The position numbers and the translations under genes are program-made. From Clostridium_AD sp050717535 (GTDB taxonomy: Bacteria; Bacillota; Clostridia; Clostridiales; Clostridiaceae), in contig NZ_JBOITM010000075.1 in assembly GCF_050717535.1 (NCBI RefSeq), forward strand, positions 31,607 through 95,606: a stretch of 64,000 bases of DNA, in the 5' to 3' direction. Of the stretch, positions 18,921 to 27,516 are shown in pieces; the first letter of the stretch is position 1; each line of letters opens with the position of its first letter. Under the pieces are notes generated by a model. It was not told the origin of the DNA, ran no database searches, and was given only the letters and a program-made list of their open reading frames with translations.

Positions 18921-18949
18921 TTGCATATAAAATATATCAATGATATAAT
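18921..18949 (+). promoter_or_regulatory. Probable promoter of the HxlR-type regulator
   Basis: TTGCAT at 18921-18926 and TATAAT at 18944-18949 are separated by 17 bases, with TGA just before the -10 making it an extended -10. The regulator starts 95 bases downstream. Confidence 0.6.
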
Positions 18950-19043
18950 TGTATTTATTAGAGCTTTTTAATCAAGTACTCACTTAATAGTAACTTAGTA
19001 TATTAATAACACTTACCCACTCACATCAATACTAGGAGGTATT

Positions 19044-19403
19044 ATGAGCGACAAAATAATGAAGATAAACAATAAAGAATATAGTTGTGCCATTGAATTA
19101 ACCCTGGATATTATAGGTGGTAAATGGAAACCAATTATTCTCTGGAGATTAGCCAAAAACGGTGTATTAAGATTCAGCGAATTGAAAAGATCCATGGGCA
19201 TAATAACACAAAAAATGTTAACACAACAACTTAGAGAATTGGAAGCATATGAAATGGTTAATAGAAAAGTATATGCCGAAGTCCCTCCTAAAGTAGAATA
19301 TTCGCTAACAAAGCAAGGCAAAAGTGTGATGCCTATTTTAGACATTATGTGCAAATGGGGAACAGATTATTTTGAAAGTGTTGAAGAACAAAAAAAAGAA
19401 TAG
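19044..19403 (+). CDS. HxlR-family winged-helix transcriptional regulator
   Basis: 119-residue protein with the canonical HxlR core: CAIELTLDIIGGKWKPIILW near residues 11-30, then RFSELKRSMGIITQKMLTQQ and the basic wing KVYAEVPPKVEYSLT. The conserved N-terminal cysteine (C11) is present; in some relatives it senses thiol or aldehyde stress. Members usually control an adjacent gene, and here the nearest downstream gene encodes a small membrane protein, beyond a terminator. AGGAGG precedes the ATG by the normal distance. Confidence 0.9.
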   Translation: MSDKIMKINNKEYSCAIELTLDIIGGKWKPIILWRLAKNGVLRFSELKRSMGIITQKMLTQQLRELEAYEMVNRKVYAEVPPKVEYSLTKQGKSVMPILDIMCKWGTDYFESVEEQKKE

Positions 19404-19413
19404 TATTTTTTTA

Positions 19414-19444
19414 AAAGAGAGTGAATTTTCCCTCTCTTTTTTTG
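19414..19444 (+). terminator. Terminator of the HxlR-type gene
   Basis: AAAGAGAG at 19414-19421 pairs with CTCTCTTT at 19432-19439, and the plus strand continues with a T-run. Confidence 0.7.
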
Positions 19445-19587
19445 ATGTTTCGAAATTAGATATACTTGAATGCTCACATATTTTGTATATGATATAAACA
19501 TATGTTTTAATTTTTAGGGCATATTAATTATACTAATATATTTTTTTGATTATCTTAGTAATGATATTTCTAAAAGGAGTGATTTTT

Positions 19588-19938
19588 ATGAATATTACTA
19601 GCATCTCTTTAGCCTATATATTTTTTGGAATTTCTATAGTAACATTTGTATTTTTTTTATACTACAAATTCCTAGTAATTAACACTGGGGATAAAAGCAA
19701 AAGACGGGATAAAATTATTGGTTCTATGAAAGACCCGGATAATTGGAGACACAGAAATAATATCATGGCATTTATATCCTTGTTTTGGGCATTTGTCTCA
19801 CAAACTGCTTTTATATATCTAAAATTTTTCAATAAATCAGGGTTGATATCTATTATATATGTTTTTGTGTATATAGCCGTTGTTGTGTTAAGTGTTTCAA
19901 TATTCCTCAAGAAAAAAAAACTTTTAAGCAGTAAATAA
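19588..19938 (+). CDS. Small membrane protein of unknown function
   Basis: 116 residues from the ATG at 19588, which follows AAAAGGAGTG. Three hydrophobic segments are visible: about residues 5-24, 53-74 (around FISLFWAFVSQTAFIYL) and 84-104. A basic, charged loop lies between the first two (KSKRRDKIIGSMKDPDNWRH). No family is recognised. It has a terminator of its own. Co-regulation with the HxlR gene upstream is possible but not shown. Confidence 0.6.
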   Translation: MNITSISLAYIFFGISIVTFVFFLYYKFLVINTGDKSKRRDKIIGSMKDPDNWRHRNNIMAFISLFWAFVSQTAFIYLKFFNKSGLISIIYVFVYIAVVVLSVSIFLKKKKLLSSK

Positions 19939-19949
19939 GTATATCTAAT

Positions 19950-19993
19950 AAAAAAGCCTCCATTTAATTATAAGTATAAATGAGGGCTTTTTT
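19950..19993 (+). terminator. Terminator after small membrane protein gene
   Basis: AAAAAAGCC-x2-CATTTA on the left (19950-19966) pairs with the right arm ending GGCTTTTTT (19976-19993), with one internal mismatch and a wobble. Confidence 0.75.
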
Positions 19994-20013
19994 AAATCAT
20001 CTAAAGTATGATT

Positions 20014-20643
20014 TTAAATCTTATTACTGTTTTTTAAAACCTCAATAAAACTTTTAACTATTTGCGCTGTAAAACCCCATATTATATAGTTATTGTACTC
20101 ATAAAAGTACTCATCTAAATACCCTTTTCGAAACTTATACTCTTTACCTCCATTTATTAAATGAAAAGGAAAACCTTCTTGGTTTACAGGCCCTATCTGC
20201 ATTTTATAAAGCAATGGCTCATGTTCTAAGAAAAATTTTAATGGGACTTTAAATATATGATGGACTTCATCAGCACTAGGTGTTATTTCACCATATTTTA
20301 ATTTACTAACAAAAGCATACATAATATTTCCATAAGGACTTATATAATAGTCCATATCTCCTATAAATTCAATTTGATCTCTTTTTAAATTTAATTCTTC
20401 CATGGTTTCACGTAGCGAAGTTTCCCTTGGATCCTCATTTTCTTCAACTTTCCCTCCAGGTAAACAAACATCCCCTGGCTGATTCCTTAATTTAAGAGCA
20501 CGCACTTCAAATACTATAGATAATTCCCCTAAGTCCTCTGTAAATAATATCATAACTGAACTTTCCTTAAATTCCCCTATGGCCTTGGAATGTCTATTTT
20601 TAAATATTTTCTCTAGCTTATTTATTATGTTAATCACCACCAA
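20014..20643 (-). CDS. Nudix hydrolase, CoA pyrophosphatase-like
   Basis: 209-residue protein. The Nudix box GKVEENEDPRETSLRETMEE is complete. It is preceded by VRALKLRNQPGDVCLPGGK, which resembles the NuCoA motif found before the box in coenzyme A diphosphatases. It likely splits CoA or related dinucleotides into phosphopantetheine and 3',5'-ADP in the cytoplasm. The frame opens with a TTG at 20643 whose neighbouring GGTGGTGA could itself be the ribosome binding site for a start a few codons downstream, so the start is uncertain. Confidence 0.8.
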   Translation of the reverse strand: MVVINIINKLEKIFKNRHSKAIGEFKESSVMILFTEDLGELSIVFEVRALKLRNQPGDVCLPGGKVEENEDPRETSLRETMEELNLKRDQIEFIGDMDYYISPYGNIMYAFVSKLKYGEITPSADEVHHIFKVPLKFFLEHEPLLYKMQIGPVNQEGFPFHLINGGKEYKFRKGYLDEYFYEYNNYIIWGFTAQIVKSFIEVLKNSNKI

Positions 20644-20719
20644 ATTTATATTAAAGTAATAATATCACAATTGGCTAACAAAAACATATGTTTTATTAAA
20701 AATATGATTAAGGGTGATA

Positions 20720-20748
20720 TTTACAAAATATTTAAATAATAGTATAAT
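20720..20748 (+). promoter_or_regulatory. Promoter upstream of MFS exporter
   Basis: TTTACA at 20720-20725 and TATAAT at 20743-20748 are separated by exactly 17 bases. The predicted start of transcription, near 20755, lies just ahead of a terminator hairpin. Confidence 0.65.
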
Positions 20749-20763
20749 AGATAATATTGTAAC

Positions 20764-20798
20764 AAGGGCTATAAATTTATTTTTTATGCCCTTTTTTA
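20764..20798 (+). terminator. Leader terminator (possible attenuator) ahead of MFS gene
   Basis: AAGGGC at 20764-20769 pairs with GCCCTT at 20788-20793, with further A-T pairs inside, and six T's follow. It begins about ten bases after the predicted transcription start and 61 bases before the MFS start codon, so it should stop most transcripts before the gene. Confidence 0.6.
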
Positions 20799-20858
20799 AA
20801 CTTCAAATTTATTATGGTTGTAAAAAAAGTTTGTTTTGTTTACATAGGGGGCTAAAAA

Positions 20859-22133
20859 ATGAAGAAGCTATCATCATTACTTAATCCGTATAGAGGACTT
20901 CCAAAAGAAATTTATGTGATTTTTGTTTCGAAAATTATAAATGCCATGGGATGCTTTGTCATGCCACTACTTACCCTTATTCTTACAGAAAAAATCGGTT
21001 TATCTAAGGAGTTGTCAGGAGTTTACATTAGTGCATCAGGATTAATATCTATGCCTGCAGCTATAATTGGCGGCAAATTAACTGATATTATTGGCAGAAA
21101 AAAGGTTATTATTATATTCGATTTTTTATCTGCCATGTTATATATTGTTTGTGGTTTTATGAATCCATCCATGAATATGATTTACGTATTGATGCTTGCA
21201 TCTGTAAGTATGTTTATTGCAGGTCCGGCTCACGATGCTCTTATTGCAGATTTAACAACACCTGAAAATAGGGATGGTGCCTATGCGTTAACTTATATGG
21301 GGTGGAATATTGGTTTCGCCATAGGTCCAATTATTGGTGGACTTCTATATGAAAATCATTTAGCCCTTGTATTTATAGGAGATGCGGCAACTGCAATTAT
21401 ATCCCTTAGTTTAATATCTATTTACATTAAGGAAACTATACATCTTACAAAACAAGAAGTTACACAAGAGTGTAGAACTTTAGAAGCTAGAGAAGAAGGA
21501 ACAATATTATCAGTGCTCTTAAAGAGGCCGATTCTCATATATTTCGCCTTATGTACTTTTGGATACAATTTTGTTTATTCCCAGTGGTCTTTTATGATGC
21601 CAATACATTCCACACAAAATTTTCTCAGCCTTGGGGCTAAATATTATGGCCTAATGGCAGGCTTTAATGGATTAACAGTTATGCTTTTCACTCCTTTTAT
21701 AACTAAAATTTTTGAAAACGTAAATCATATTAGAAAAATGGTTTATGGTGGCCTTTTATATGCAGTGGGATTTGGCATGCTAGGCATATTAAATACATTA
21801 CCCTTCTTCTTTTTGTCTGTACTCATATTTACTTTTGGAGAAATTATTTTGTCAATAAGCATTCCACCATTTATTGCAAATCATACGCCTATGTCACATA
21901 GAGGTAGAATGAATGCCGTTCTTCCCATAATATTTGGAATGGGCTATACTCTAGGACCTATAACTATGGGCAAAGCCTTGGGATATATAAGCATAGAATC
22001 TGCATGGCTAATTTTAGGTCTGGTAGCATTTATATCCTCGCTATTTATGTGTATTCTTGAAAAATATGATAAAAAACAGAATAAGAATAGAGACTATATT
22101 AAATTAGAACATAATAATGATTTTATAGCATAA
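20859..22133 (+). CDS. Major facilitator superfamily exporter, probable multidrug type
   Basis: 424 residues with 12 predicted membrane helices. The loop 2-3 motif A is present as GGKLTDIIGRKKVII (about 70-84), and WNIGFAIGPIIGGLLYE resembles motif C of the 12- and 14-helix antiporters, which suggests proton-driven export of a small molecule. The start follows TAGGGGGCTA. The leader has a promoter followed at once by a terminator, a layout known from drug-inducible attenuated genes. The substrate cannot be named. Confidence 0.78.
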   Translation: MKKLSSLLNPYRGLPKEIYVIFVSKIINAMGCFVMPLLTLILTEKIGLSKELSGVYISASGLISMPAAIIGGKLTDIIGRKKVIIIFDFLSAMLYIVCGFMNPSMNMIYVLMLASVSMFIAGPAHDALIADLTTPENRDGAYALTYMGWNIGFAIGPIIGGLLYENHLALVFIGDAATAIISLSLISIYIKETIHLTKQEVTQECRTLEAREEGTILSVLLKRPILIYFALCTFGYNFVYSQWSFMMPIHSTQNFLSLGAKYYGLMAGFNGLTVMLFTPFITKIFENVNHIRKMVYGGLLYAVGFGMLGILNTLPFFFLSVLIFTFGEIILSISIPPFIANHTPMSHRGRMNAVLPIIFGMGYTLGPITMGKALGYISIESAWLILGLVAFISSLFMCILEKYDKKQNKNRDYIKLEHNNDFIA

Positions 22134-22287
22134 CATAAAAAATGTTTTAGATTATACTCAAACCTATATTTTGGTAATTTTTTTCAAAAAACCAATGCAC
22201 CTTGTTCTTAATATATTAAAATGATATACTTATTTTATGTTTATCAGTTGATAGATATAAAATCTGATTATAATGGAGAGATGAAAA

Positions 22288-23547
22288 TTGAAGAGAATAA
22301 ACCGACTTTTATTATTTGCACTAGTATTTACTTTAGTCTTTTCTACAACTGCTTTTGCTACCGCTCAGCCACTAGAATTAATTGGTAAAGCTGCTATTTC
22401 TGTAGATATAGATACTAATGAAATTATTTACACCAAAAACATTGATAATAAGATGTATCCAGCAAGTATTACAAAACTTATTACAGCCTTACTACTTGCT
22501 GAAAATAAGAAGACAACTGATAATTTAATCTATACAAAAAATGCAAAAAATCAACCAGCTTTCTCTTATAATCTAAATGTTCATCCTGTAGCAATAGGAG
22601 ATACAATGTCAGCCGACAACGTAATGGACGGGCTTCTTCTTTATTCTGGAAATGATATTGCATATATGATTGCAGATAACATTGGTGGAAATCCTACTAA
22701 TTTTGCTAAAATGATGAATGAAAAAGCTGCTAAGTTAGGAATGAAAGGGTCTCATTTTATCACACCCAATGGTTTGGATGATGTAAATGATGGACATTAT
22801 ACAACCCCTTATGACTTAACTCTTTTAGGTAGAGCTGCATATAAAAATGAATGGGTAAAAAAATCTATGGGCAAAAAAACAAGCTCAATAAAATCTGCTA
22901 ATGGCCCGGTCGCTATTGTTGAGAATAGGAACAAACTTCTTGGAGTTGACGGTAACTTAGGTGGCAAAACTGGCTATACACTAAAGGCTGGAAGATGCTT
23001 AATTTCTATATATGAACGTAACGGTCGTCATATCTTAGGTGTTGTTATGAACTCTGAAAATGATGCAAAAGATACAAAGGTCTTTGAAGATATGCAAAAA
23101 CTAATTGATTGGAGTTATGCCTCTAAAAAAGAAGTGCTTAACAAAAAAGATACTACACTTAAAACAATTTCTGTACCCTATAAAGTTATTCCATTTATAG
23201 GACCAGAAAGAACAATTAACATTCCATTAGAATCAAAAGAAGATGTTACTTTTTATAATAATGATATCAAACCTCAAACTACTATTAAAGTTTCAGGAAT
23301 AAATCCATGGAAACTTGATAAAAAGACTTCTATTGGAACTTTAGAACTTAAACAAAGAGATGTAAGCAAAAGTATTAAATTATATCCAATGATTTCAAAA
23401 TCTACTCTCCTTAAAGATAATATAATTATCTATGCCGCAATAGCTGTTTTGCTAATTGTGTTTATAGTATTAATTTTGTTATTAATTGCTTCTATAAATA
23501 GACGTAAAAATCGTGGTGGTGGTAGTAGAAGAAGAAATAGATATTAA
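22288..23547 (+). CDS. D-alanyl-D-alanine carboxypeptidase (DacA/PBP5 type)
   Basis: 419-residue serine peptidase that trims terminal D-alanine from peptidoglycan stem peptides outside the membrane. A signal peptide (cut near residue 25, AFA) is followed by the catalytic triad motifs S60-x-x-K63 (SITK), S120-G-N122 and K227-T-G229. A beta-rich C-terminal domain leads to a membrane helix at about 376-402 and a basic tail RRKNRGGGSRRRNRY, so the anchor is a true transmembrane helix instead of the usual amphipathic one. The start is TTG at 22288 after GGAGAG; the nearby ATG at 22281 is out of frame. Confidence 0.88.
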   Translation: MKRINRLLLFALVFTLVFSTTAFATAQPLELIGKAAISVDIDTNEIIYTKNIDNKMYPASITKLITALLLAENKKTTDNLIYTKNAKNQPAFSYNLNVHPVAIGDTMSADNVMDGLLLYSGNDIAYMIADNIGGNPTNFAKMMNEKAAKLGMKGSHFITPNGLDDVNDGHYTTPYDLTLLGRAAYKNEWVKKSMGKKTSSIKSANGPVAIVENRNKLLGVDGNLGGKTGYTLKAGRCLISIYERNGRHILGVVMNSENDAKDTKVFEDMQKLIDWSYASKKEVLNKKDTTLKTISVPYKVIPFIGPERTINIPLESKEDVTFYNNDIKPQTTIKVSGINPWKLDKKTSIGTLELKQRDVSKSIKLYPMISKSTLLKDNIIIYAAIAVLLIVFIVLILLLIASINRRKNRGGGSRRRNRY

Positions 23548-23567
23548 GTAATCATTTTAATAACTGC

Positions 23568-23612
23568 AAAAGAGCTTATATTAATTTTTAAATTAATATA
23601 AACTCTTTTTTA
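23568..23612 (+). terminator. Terminator of DacA-type gene
   Basis: AAAAGAG-x-TTATATTAAT pairs with ATTAATATAA-x-CTCTTTT, with one mismatch, followed by T's. Confidence 0.75.
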
Positions 23613-23682
23613 TATTCGTTATTGTATTGTGCTAATTTCCAGTAGCACATACTTTTTCAAAATTATTAGAATTAAATTTAAA

Positions 23683-23970
23683 CTATTCTTCATCTGGGAA
23701 CATTGCATTTACAACATTTACGATAGTTTCATTACAAATTTTATAATTAATTTGTAAGCCATCTCGTTCACCTTTTATAATTCCTAAGGATTTTAGCTTT
23801 TGAAGGTGTTGAGAAACCGTAGATTGAGGAATGTTTAGACAATCCTGCATATAACTAACATTGCAGCTCCCTTTACTCATAAGTCCTCTAATAATACATA
23901 TTCTAACGGGATGAGCAAGGGCTTTTAATAATTCTGCTATTTCTGTATATTGTTGAAAATTCGCCTCCAT
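23683..23970 (-). CDS. ArsR/SmtB-family transcriptional repressor
   Basis: 95-residue winged-helix protein. The core LKALAHPVRICIIRGLMSKG and the recognition helix IPQSTVSQHLQKLKSLGIIK are classical. Cysteines occur at CNVSYMQDC, so a thiol or metal sensing site near the recognition helix is possible, but no canonical ELCVCDL site is seen. It is monocistronic, with a direct repeat upstream that may be its operator. The inducer is unknown. Confidence 0.88.
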   Translation of the reverse strand: MEANFQQYTEIAELLKALAHPVRICIIRGLMSKGSCNVSYMQDCLNIPQSTVSQHLQKLKSLGIIKGERDGLQINYKICNETIVNVVNAMFPDEE

Positions 23971-24066
23971 AATTGGTCTCCTTTTATATATGAATAAATT
24001 TTAGTTTTATTTTTAATAAAATAGAATGAAGTATCATAAATATATGAATACAACAATATAGATTAT

Positions 24067-24103
24067 TATATTGCTATATTCTTATATTAATATATTGCGA
24101 TAT
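24067..24103. promoter_or_regulatory. Direct repeat, candidate ArsR operator
   Basis: TATATTGCTATAT (24067-24079) and TATATTGCGATAT (24091-24103) recur 24 bases apart in the arsR upstream region. ArsR-type repressors often bind AT-rich palindromes of this size near their own promoter. The surrounding stretch (23971-24272) holds no gene; the remainder carries the dispersed repeat at 24149. Confidence 0.35.
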
Positions 24104-24148
24104 CAATGTCAATATTTCAACAAGGTTTTTATTAATGCATAACAACAA

Positions 24149-24226
24149 AGTGCCACCCACGTGGCAAGTGGCAAAATTGACAAGCTCTAGCATATAAATA
24201 TTATCCACCTCCGCAAGCTGTTTCCT
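24149..24226. repeat. Dispersed repeat, copy 1
   Basis: The first 41 bases, beginning AGTGCCACCCACGTGGCAAG, are identical to 27413-27453, and the two copies end in the same GCAAGCTGTTTCCT. The head contains inverted repeats (TGCCAC/GTGGCA and CCAC/GTGG). Both copies lie just beyond the 3' end of a minus-strand gene. Confidence 0.75.
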
Positions 24227-24272
24227 ATACAACAAAAAAATATTATCTACTTTTCTACTGCGATACTTTATC

Positions 24273-25169
24273 TCATATCCTCTTGAGTTTTCTAAGGTTT
24301 ATCCTACCATCCAAACTCACTAAAGTTACACCTATTATTATGATAATACACCCTATTACCTGCCAAATAGTAACAACTTCATGTAGTATGAATCCAGCAG
24401 CAAATAAACTCATAATAGGTTGTAAATTTATATAGGTTGTTATAACAGTTGCTCCAAGCTCTTTTAAACAATGTACATACAGTACATACCCAATGCAAGA
24501 GCAAAAGATTGATAAGAATATTAAATTTAAGACAACTTTTGTAGATGGAATTTGCAATGGACTTAAAAATAGTGAAGGACTGAGAAACAAGGACCCCCAC
24601 ATAATTTCATAAGTAGTTATAGTAATAACTTTATAATTACCTTTAAAACTACTACAAACCATGTTATAAATCACCCAAGAAAAGACCGCTCCAAGTGCCA
24701 TCAAATCTCCTATATTTCCTTTTGATAATAAGCTTACCCTTTGCTTAGATGCAATTATTATAATAATTCCAACTAAGCTTAAGGTGGCACCAAATATTTT
24801 CCCATAGGTCAGTTTTTCTTTATAAATTAGCCTTTGAGAAAATATAGTAAATACTGGTATAGTCGCAATTAAAATTGCTACGTTTGATGCTGAGGTATAT
24901 GCTACAGAATAGTTTTCAAATATAAAATATATTGCTACTCCAAATAGCCCTCCTAGTGCAAATTTGAGCTTGTCCGCTTTTAAAACTTTCTCTTCCGGGA
25001 ATTTTACTTTTAATATTATAAATAAAATTATTGCGGCTAACATAAATCTATAAAATGCAGATAATGCAGGGCTTACCTCTTGTGATACAACCTTTATGCT
25101 CAAATAAGATAAACTCCAGATAAACATTAAAATTATTGCCATTACATGAGATGTTCTTTTGTTTTTCAC
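24273..25169 (-). CDS. EamA/DMT-family transporter
   Basis: 298 residues forming ten membrane helices from two EamA repeats of five helices each (about 5-140 and 150-285). LMFIWSLSYLSIKV and ALSAFYRFMLAAIIL are typical of the first repeat, and CIGYVLYVHCLKELGATVI of the second. Such carriers export or import metabolites such as amino acids or nucleotides; the substrate is not predictable. The start codon is GTG (25169) after AAGGGCGTGG. Confidence 0.85.
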   Translation of the reverse strand: MKNKRTSHVMAIILMFIWSLSYLSIKVVSQEVSPALSAFYRFMLAAIILFIILKVKFPEEKVLKADKLKFALGGLFGVAIYFIFENYSVAYTSASNVAILIATIPVFTIFSQRLIYKEKLTYGKIFGATLSLVGIIIIIASKQRVSLLSKGNIGDLMALGAVFSWVIYNMVCSSFKGNYKVITITTYEIMWGSLFLSPSLFLSPLQIPSTKVVLNLIFLSIFCSCIGYVLYVHCLKELGATVITTYINLQPIMSLFAAGFILHEVVTIWQVIGCIIIIIGVTLVSLDGRINLRKLKRI

Positions 25170-25354
25170 AATACCACGCCCTTTACTTTTTATTTAACAT
25201 ACGACAAAATAAACAATAGTATTATTATATCTTAAAATTACCAAAGATTACACCATAATATTATTCGAATTTTTTATTGAAATACTATTTTTGCAATTTC
25301 AATGTTGCCAATATTTCATTTTCAGAGTATTATAGTGTAGTATTGAAATATTAA

Positions 25355-25383
25355 TTACTGATTATGATAATATATGTTATAAT
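25355..25383 (+). promoter_or_regulatory. Probable promoter (extended -10) of the HprK/PEPCK-like gene
   Basis: TGTTATAAT at 25375-25383 is an extended -10, with TTACTG at 25355-25360 seventeen bases upstream. Confidence 0.5.
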
Positions 25384-25438
25384 AAAATTCATTTTGTTTT
25401 TCTAAAAAAATTGTATACTAACCTATGGAGGTGCAGAT

Positions 25439-27199
25439 TTGAAAAAGGAATTTTCTTTAAGTAACGACAATGTAATGATAAATTTCACTGCTAAATATTG
25501 TAATAGTCCTGAAAAGCTATTAGAAAGTACAGGTTTTAGAAGAGTCTTTAATTCTTACCTCAAAAAGATAAAGAAAAAAAACTCAAATATCTATAAATAT
25601 TTAATCCAAAATGCGCGAACAGAAAATGAGGACTTAGATGTTTTTATGATACATTTATTTAAACTCTTATCAGTACTAAATGTAAATGAGATTATAAATT
25701 TAAATACAAAATATAGTTCACTTATTAATAGCCGCGGTACTTTTGTTGATTTTATAGAAGATTTCTATAGTTTTTGGAGAAAGCTTGAAAGATACACGGT
25801 AATTCACAACAATAAAATTAATGAGGGTTTAGAGAAAACAAGTTTTATTGAAGCTAACAATGATTTTTCTATGCTTATACTTAATTTATACAGAAAAATT
25901 GAGGAGAATGTTCTTGGCTATAAGCCTATGGTTTACAGGCAACTACCTGCTGGTGGAAATGCGGGCCTAATTGTTAATAATGCAAATTGGCCAATTCCTT
26001 CAGGATATGAACTATTAAAAGATGTTCCCTTTATTGAATCAATAATGCTAGATTTGCCTTATATAAGCTACCCTAAAAAAAATACTCGTGATGGAATTTT
26101 TCAGGAATGTTTTGAAAACCCATTGAAAAATTGTACTTTAAAAACAGACCATTGGTTTTGTTATCCGGCTAAAATAGGAACACTACTTGCCTTCATCTAT
26201 GTGCACAGAGATTTTATGGCTCATGCAATAACCCTATGTAACTTATTCGAAATGGCTCGTGAAAAAGAATATAGGAACATTAAGCCCGATATAGTTTTTG
26301 TGTTTGGTGCTAAAGATTCTATTAGTTCTAAAAATATTCCCTCTAAGGTCAAAACAGTATTCTATGATGATATAGAAAATGATATTATGCTTGGCTATAT
26401 TAGTTATAGTGAAGAAATTGATTACTTCGGCTATGTAAAGAAAATGGCCTTAACTCTTCATAACCTAATAATGATTAAACGAGGCTATTTACCAATCCAT
26501 GGTGCAATGGTAAACATTGTTATGAATAATGGTAAAAGTGCAAATGTTGTTATTATGGGCGACAGCGGAGCTGGTAAATCTGAATGCCTAGAGGCCTTTA
26601 GAAGTTTAAGTGAGGATTATATCAGCGACATGACCATAGTATTTGATGATATGGGTGTTGTAACTCTAAACTCTGGCGACAAACCCTTGGGCTTTGGAAC
26701 AGAAATTGGTGCTTTTGTAAGACTAGATGATTTAGACGCAGGTTATGCTTTTAAAGAAATTGATAGAAGTATCTTTATGAATCCTGATAAAATCAACGCA
26801 CGACTTGTTATGCCTGTAGCAAGCTATAAAGATATTATTAAGGGATACCCTATAGATTTATTCCTTTATGCAAACAATTATGAAGAAGTAAAAGACGGTA
26901 ATGAAGAAATTAATTTCTTTACTAACCCAAAGGATGCTATTGATGTTTGTAAAAGAGGGGCAAGAATAGCAAAAGGTACTACTACAGAATTAGGCCTTGT
27001 AACCTCCTATTTTGCAAATCCTTTTGGTCCTGTACAAAAACAAGAACTAGTAGATGTGCTTATAGACCAATATTTCGAAGAATTTTTCAAAACAGGAGTA
27101 AAAGTTGGACAAATTCGAACTTCCTTGGGTGTAAAAGGTCAAGAAAAATATGGTCCCAAAAAAGCTGCTAAGAAATTATTTGATTTGATCATAAAATGA
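25439..27199 (+). CDS. P-loop protein with HPr kinase/PEP carboxykinase-like domain
   Basis: 586-residue soluble protein. The C-terminal half carries a P-loop, GDSGAGKS (374-381), preceded by GYLPIHGAMVNI and followed by VFDDMG (401-406). This is the layout of the HprK and PEPCK nucleotide-binding fold, in which the aspartates hold the metal. The first 340 residues are not recognisable to me. It is far longer than HprK (about 310) and lacks the usual HprK signature, and classical PEPCK motifs are incomplete, so neither enzyme name is justified. The start is TTG after GGAGGTG. It is a single gene ending immediately before a long palindrome. Confidence 0.6.
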   Translation: MKKEFSLSNDNVMINFTAKYCNSPEKLLESTGFRRVFNSYLKKIKKKNSNIYKYLIQNARTENEDLDVFMIHLFKLLSVLNVNEIINLNTKYSSLINSRGTFVDFIEDFYSFWRKLERYTVIHNNKINEGLEKTSFIEANNDFSMLILNLYRKIEENVLGYKPMVYRQLPAGGNAGLIVNNANWPIPSGYELLKDVPFIESIMLDLPYISYPKKNTRDGIFQECFENPLKNCTLKTDHWFCYPAKIGTLLAFIYVHRDFMAHAITLCNLFEMAREKEYRNIKPDIVFVFGAKDSISSKNIPSKVKTVFYDDIENDIMLGYISYSEEIDYFGYVKKMALTLHNLIMIKRGYLPIHGAMVNIVMNNGKSANVVIMGDSGAGKSECLEAFRSLSEDYISDMTIVFDDMGVVTLNSGDKPLGFGTEIGAFVRLDDLDAGYAFKEIDRSIFMNPDKINARLVMPVASYKDIIKGYPIDLFLYANNYEEVKDGNEEINFFTNPKDAIDVCKRGARIAKGTTTELGLVTSYFANPFGPVQKQELVDVLIDQYFEEFFKTGVKVGQIRTSLGVKGQEKYGPKKAAKKLFDLIIK

Positions 27200-27200
27200 A

Positions 27201-27391
27201 AAAAAGAGTATATATTACTACTAATGCATTCATTTCGCTAAGAACTGCTAATTTTATTTTAAATTATGCTGCTAAAAAACATAAACTCGCTTCGCTCAAA
27301 CATATGTTTTTCTTAACGCAGCACAATTCAAAATAAAATAAGAAGTTCTAAAGCTTATTCAAATGCGTTATACGTAATATATACTCTTTTT
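27201..27391. repeat. 191-bp imperfect palindrome (MITE-like or very long hairpin)
   Basis: The outer 18 bases at each end are exact inverted repeats (27201-27218 and 27374-27391, AAAAAGAGTATATATTAC). Nested matching blocks continue inward: AGAACT 27241/27344, ATTTTATTTT 27251/27330, TGCTGC 27267/27318 and AAAAACATA 27275/27303. The centre contains CTCGCTTCGCTC. It begins one base after the stop codon. No transposase frame is present. Confidence 0.75.
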
Positions 27392-27412
27392 ACGCGTATA
27401 AAAGAATCGAGT

Positions 27413-27496
27413 AGTGCCACCCACGTGGCAAGTGGCAAAATTGACAAGCTCTAATGTATATATGTTATCCACAGCCACTTCTGCAAGCTGTTTCCT
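27413..27496. repeat. Dispersed repeat, copy 2
   Basis: Same element as 24149-24226: the first 41 bases are identical, the middle is variable, and both share TTATCCAC and the GCAAGCTGTTTCCT end. It abuts the palindrome and the end of topB. No other gene lies in 27200-27516. Confidence 0.75.
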
Positions 27497-27516
27497 AATA
27501 AAAAAAGCATATAAAT

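Noticed and set aside
20786..20884. Short frame starting inside the MFS leader terminator, possible leader peptide
   Set aside because: It lacks a ribosome binding site and runs into the MFS gene in another frame; not enough to call a regulatory peptide.
22281..22386. ATG start for the carboxypeptidase gene
   Set aside because: It is out of frame with the protein and stops quickly; the TTG at 22288 opens the signal peptide.
24149..24226. Vector-like sequence because the reverse complement reads AGGAAACAGCT as in a common cloning primer
   Set aside because: The match is only 11 bases, occurs in both repeat copies and has native AT-rich flanks; coincidence.
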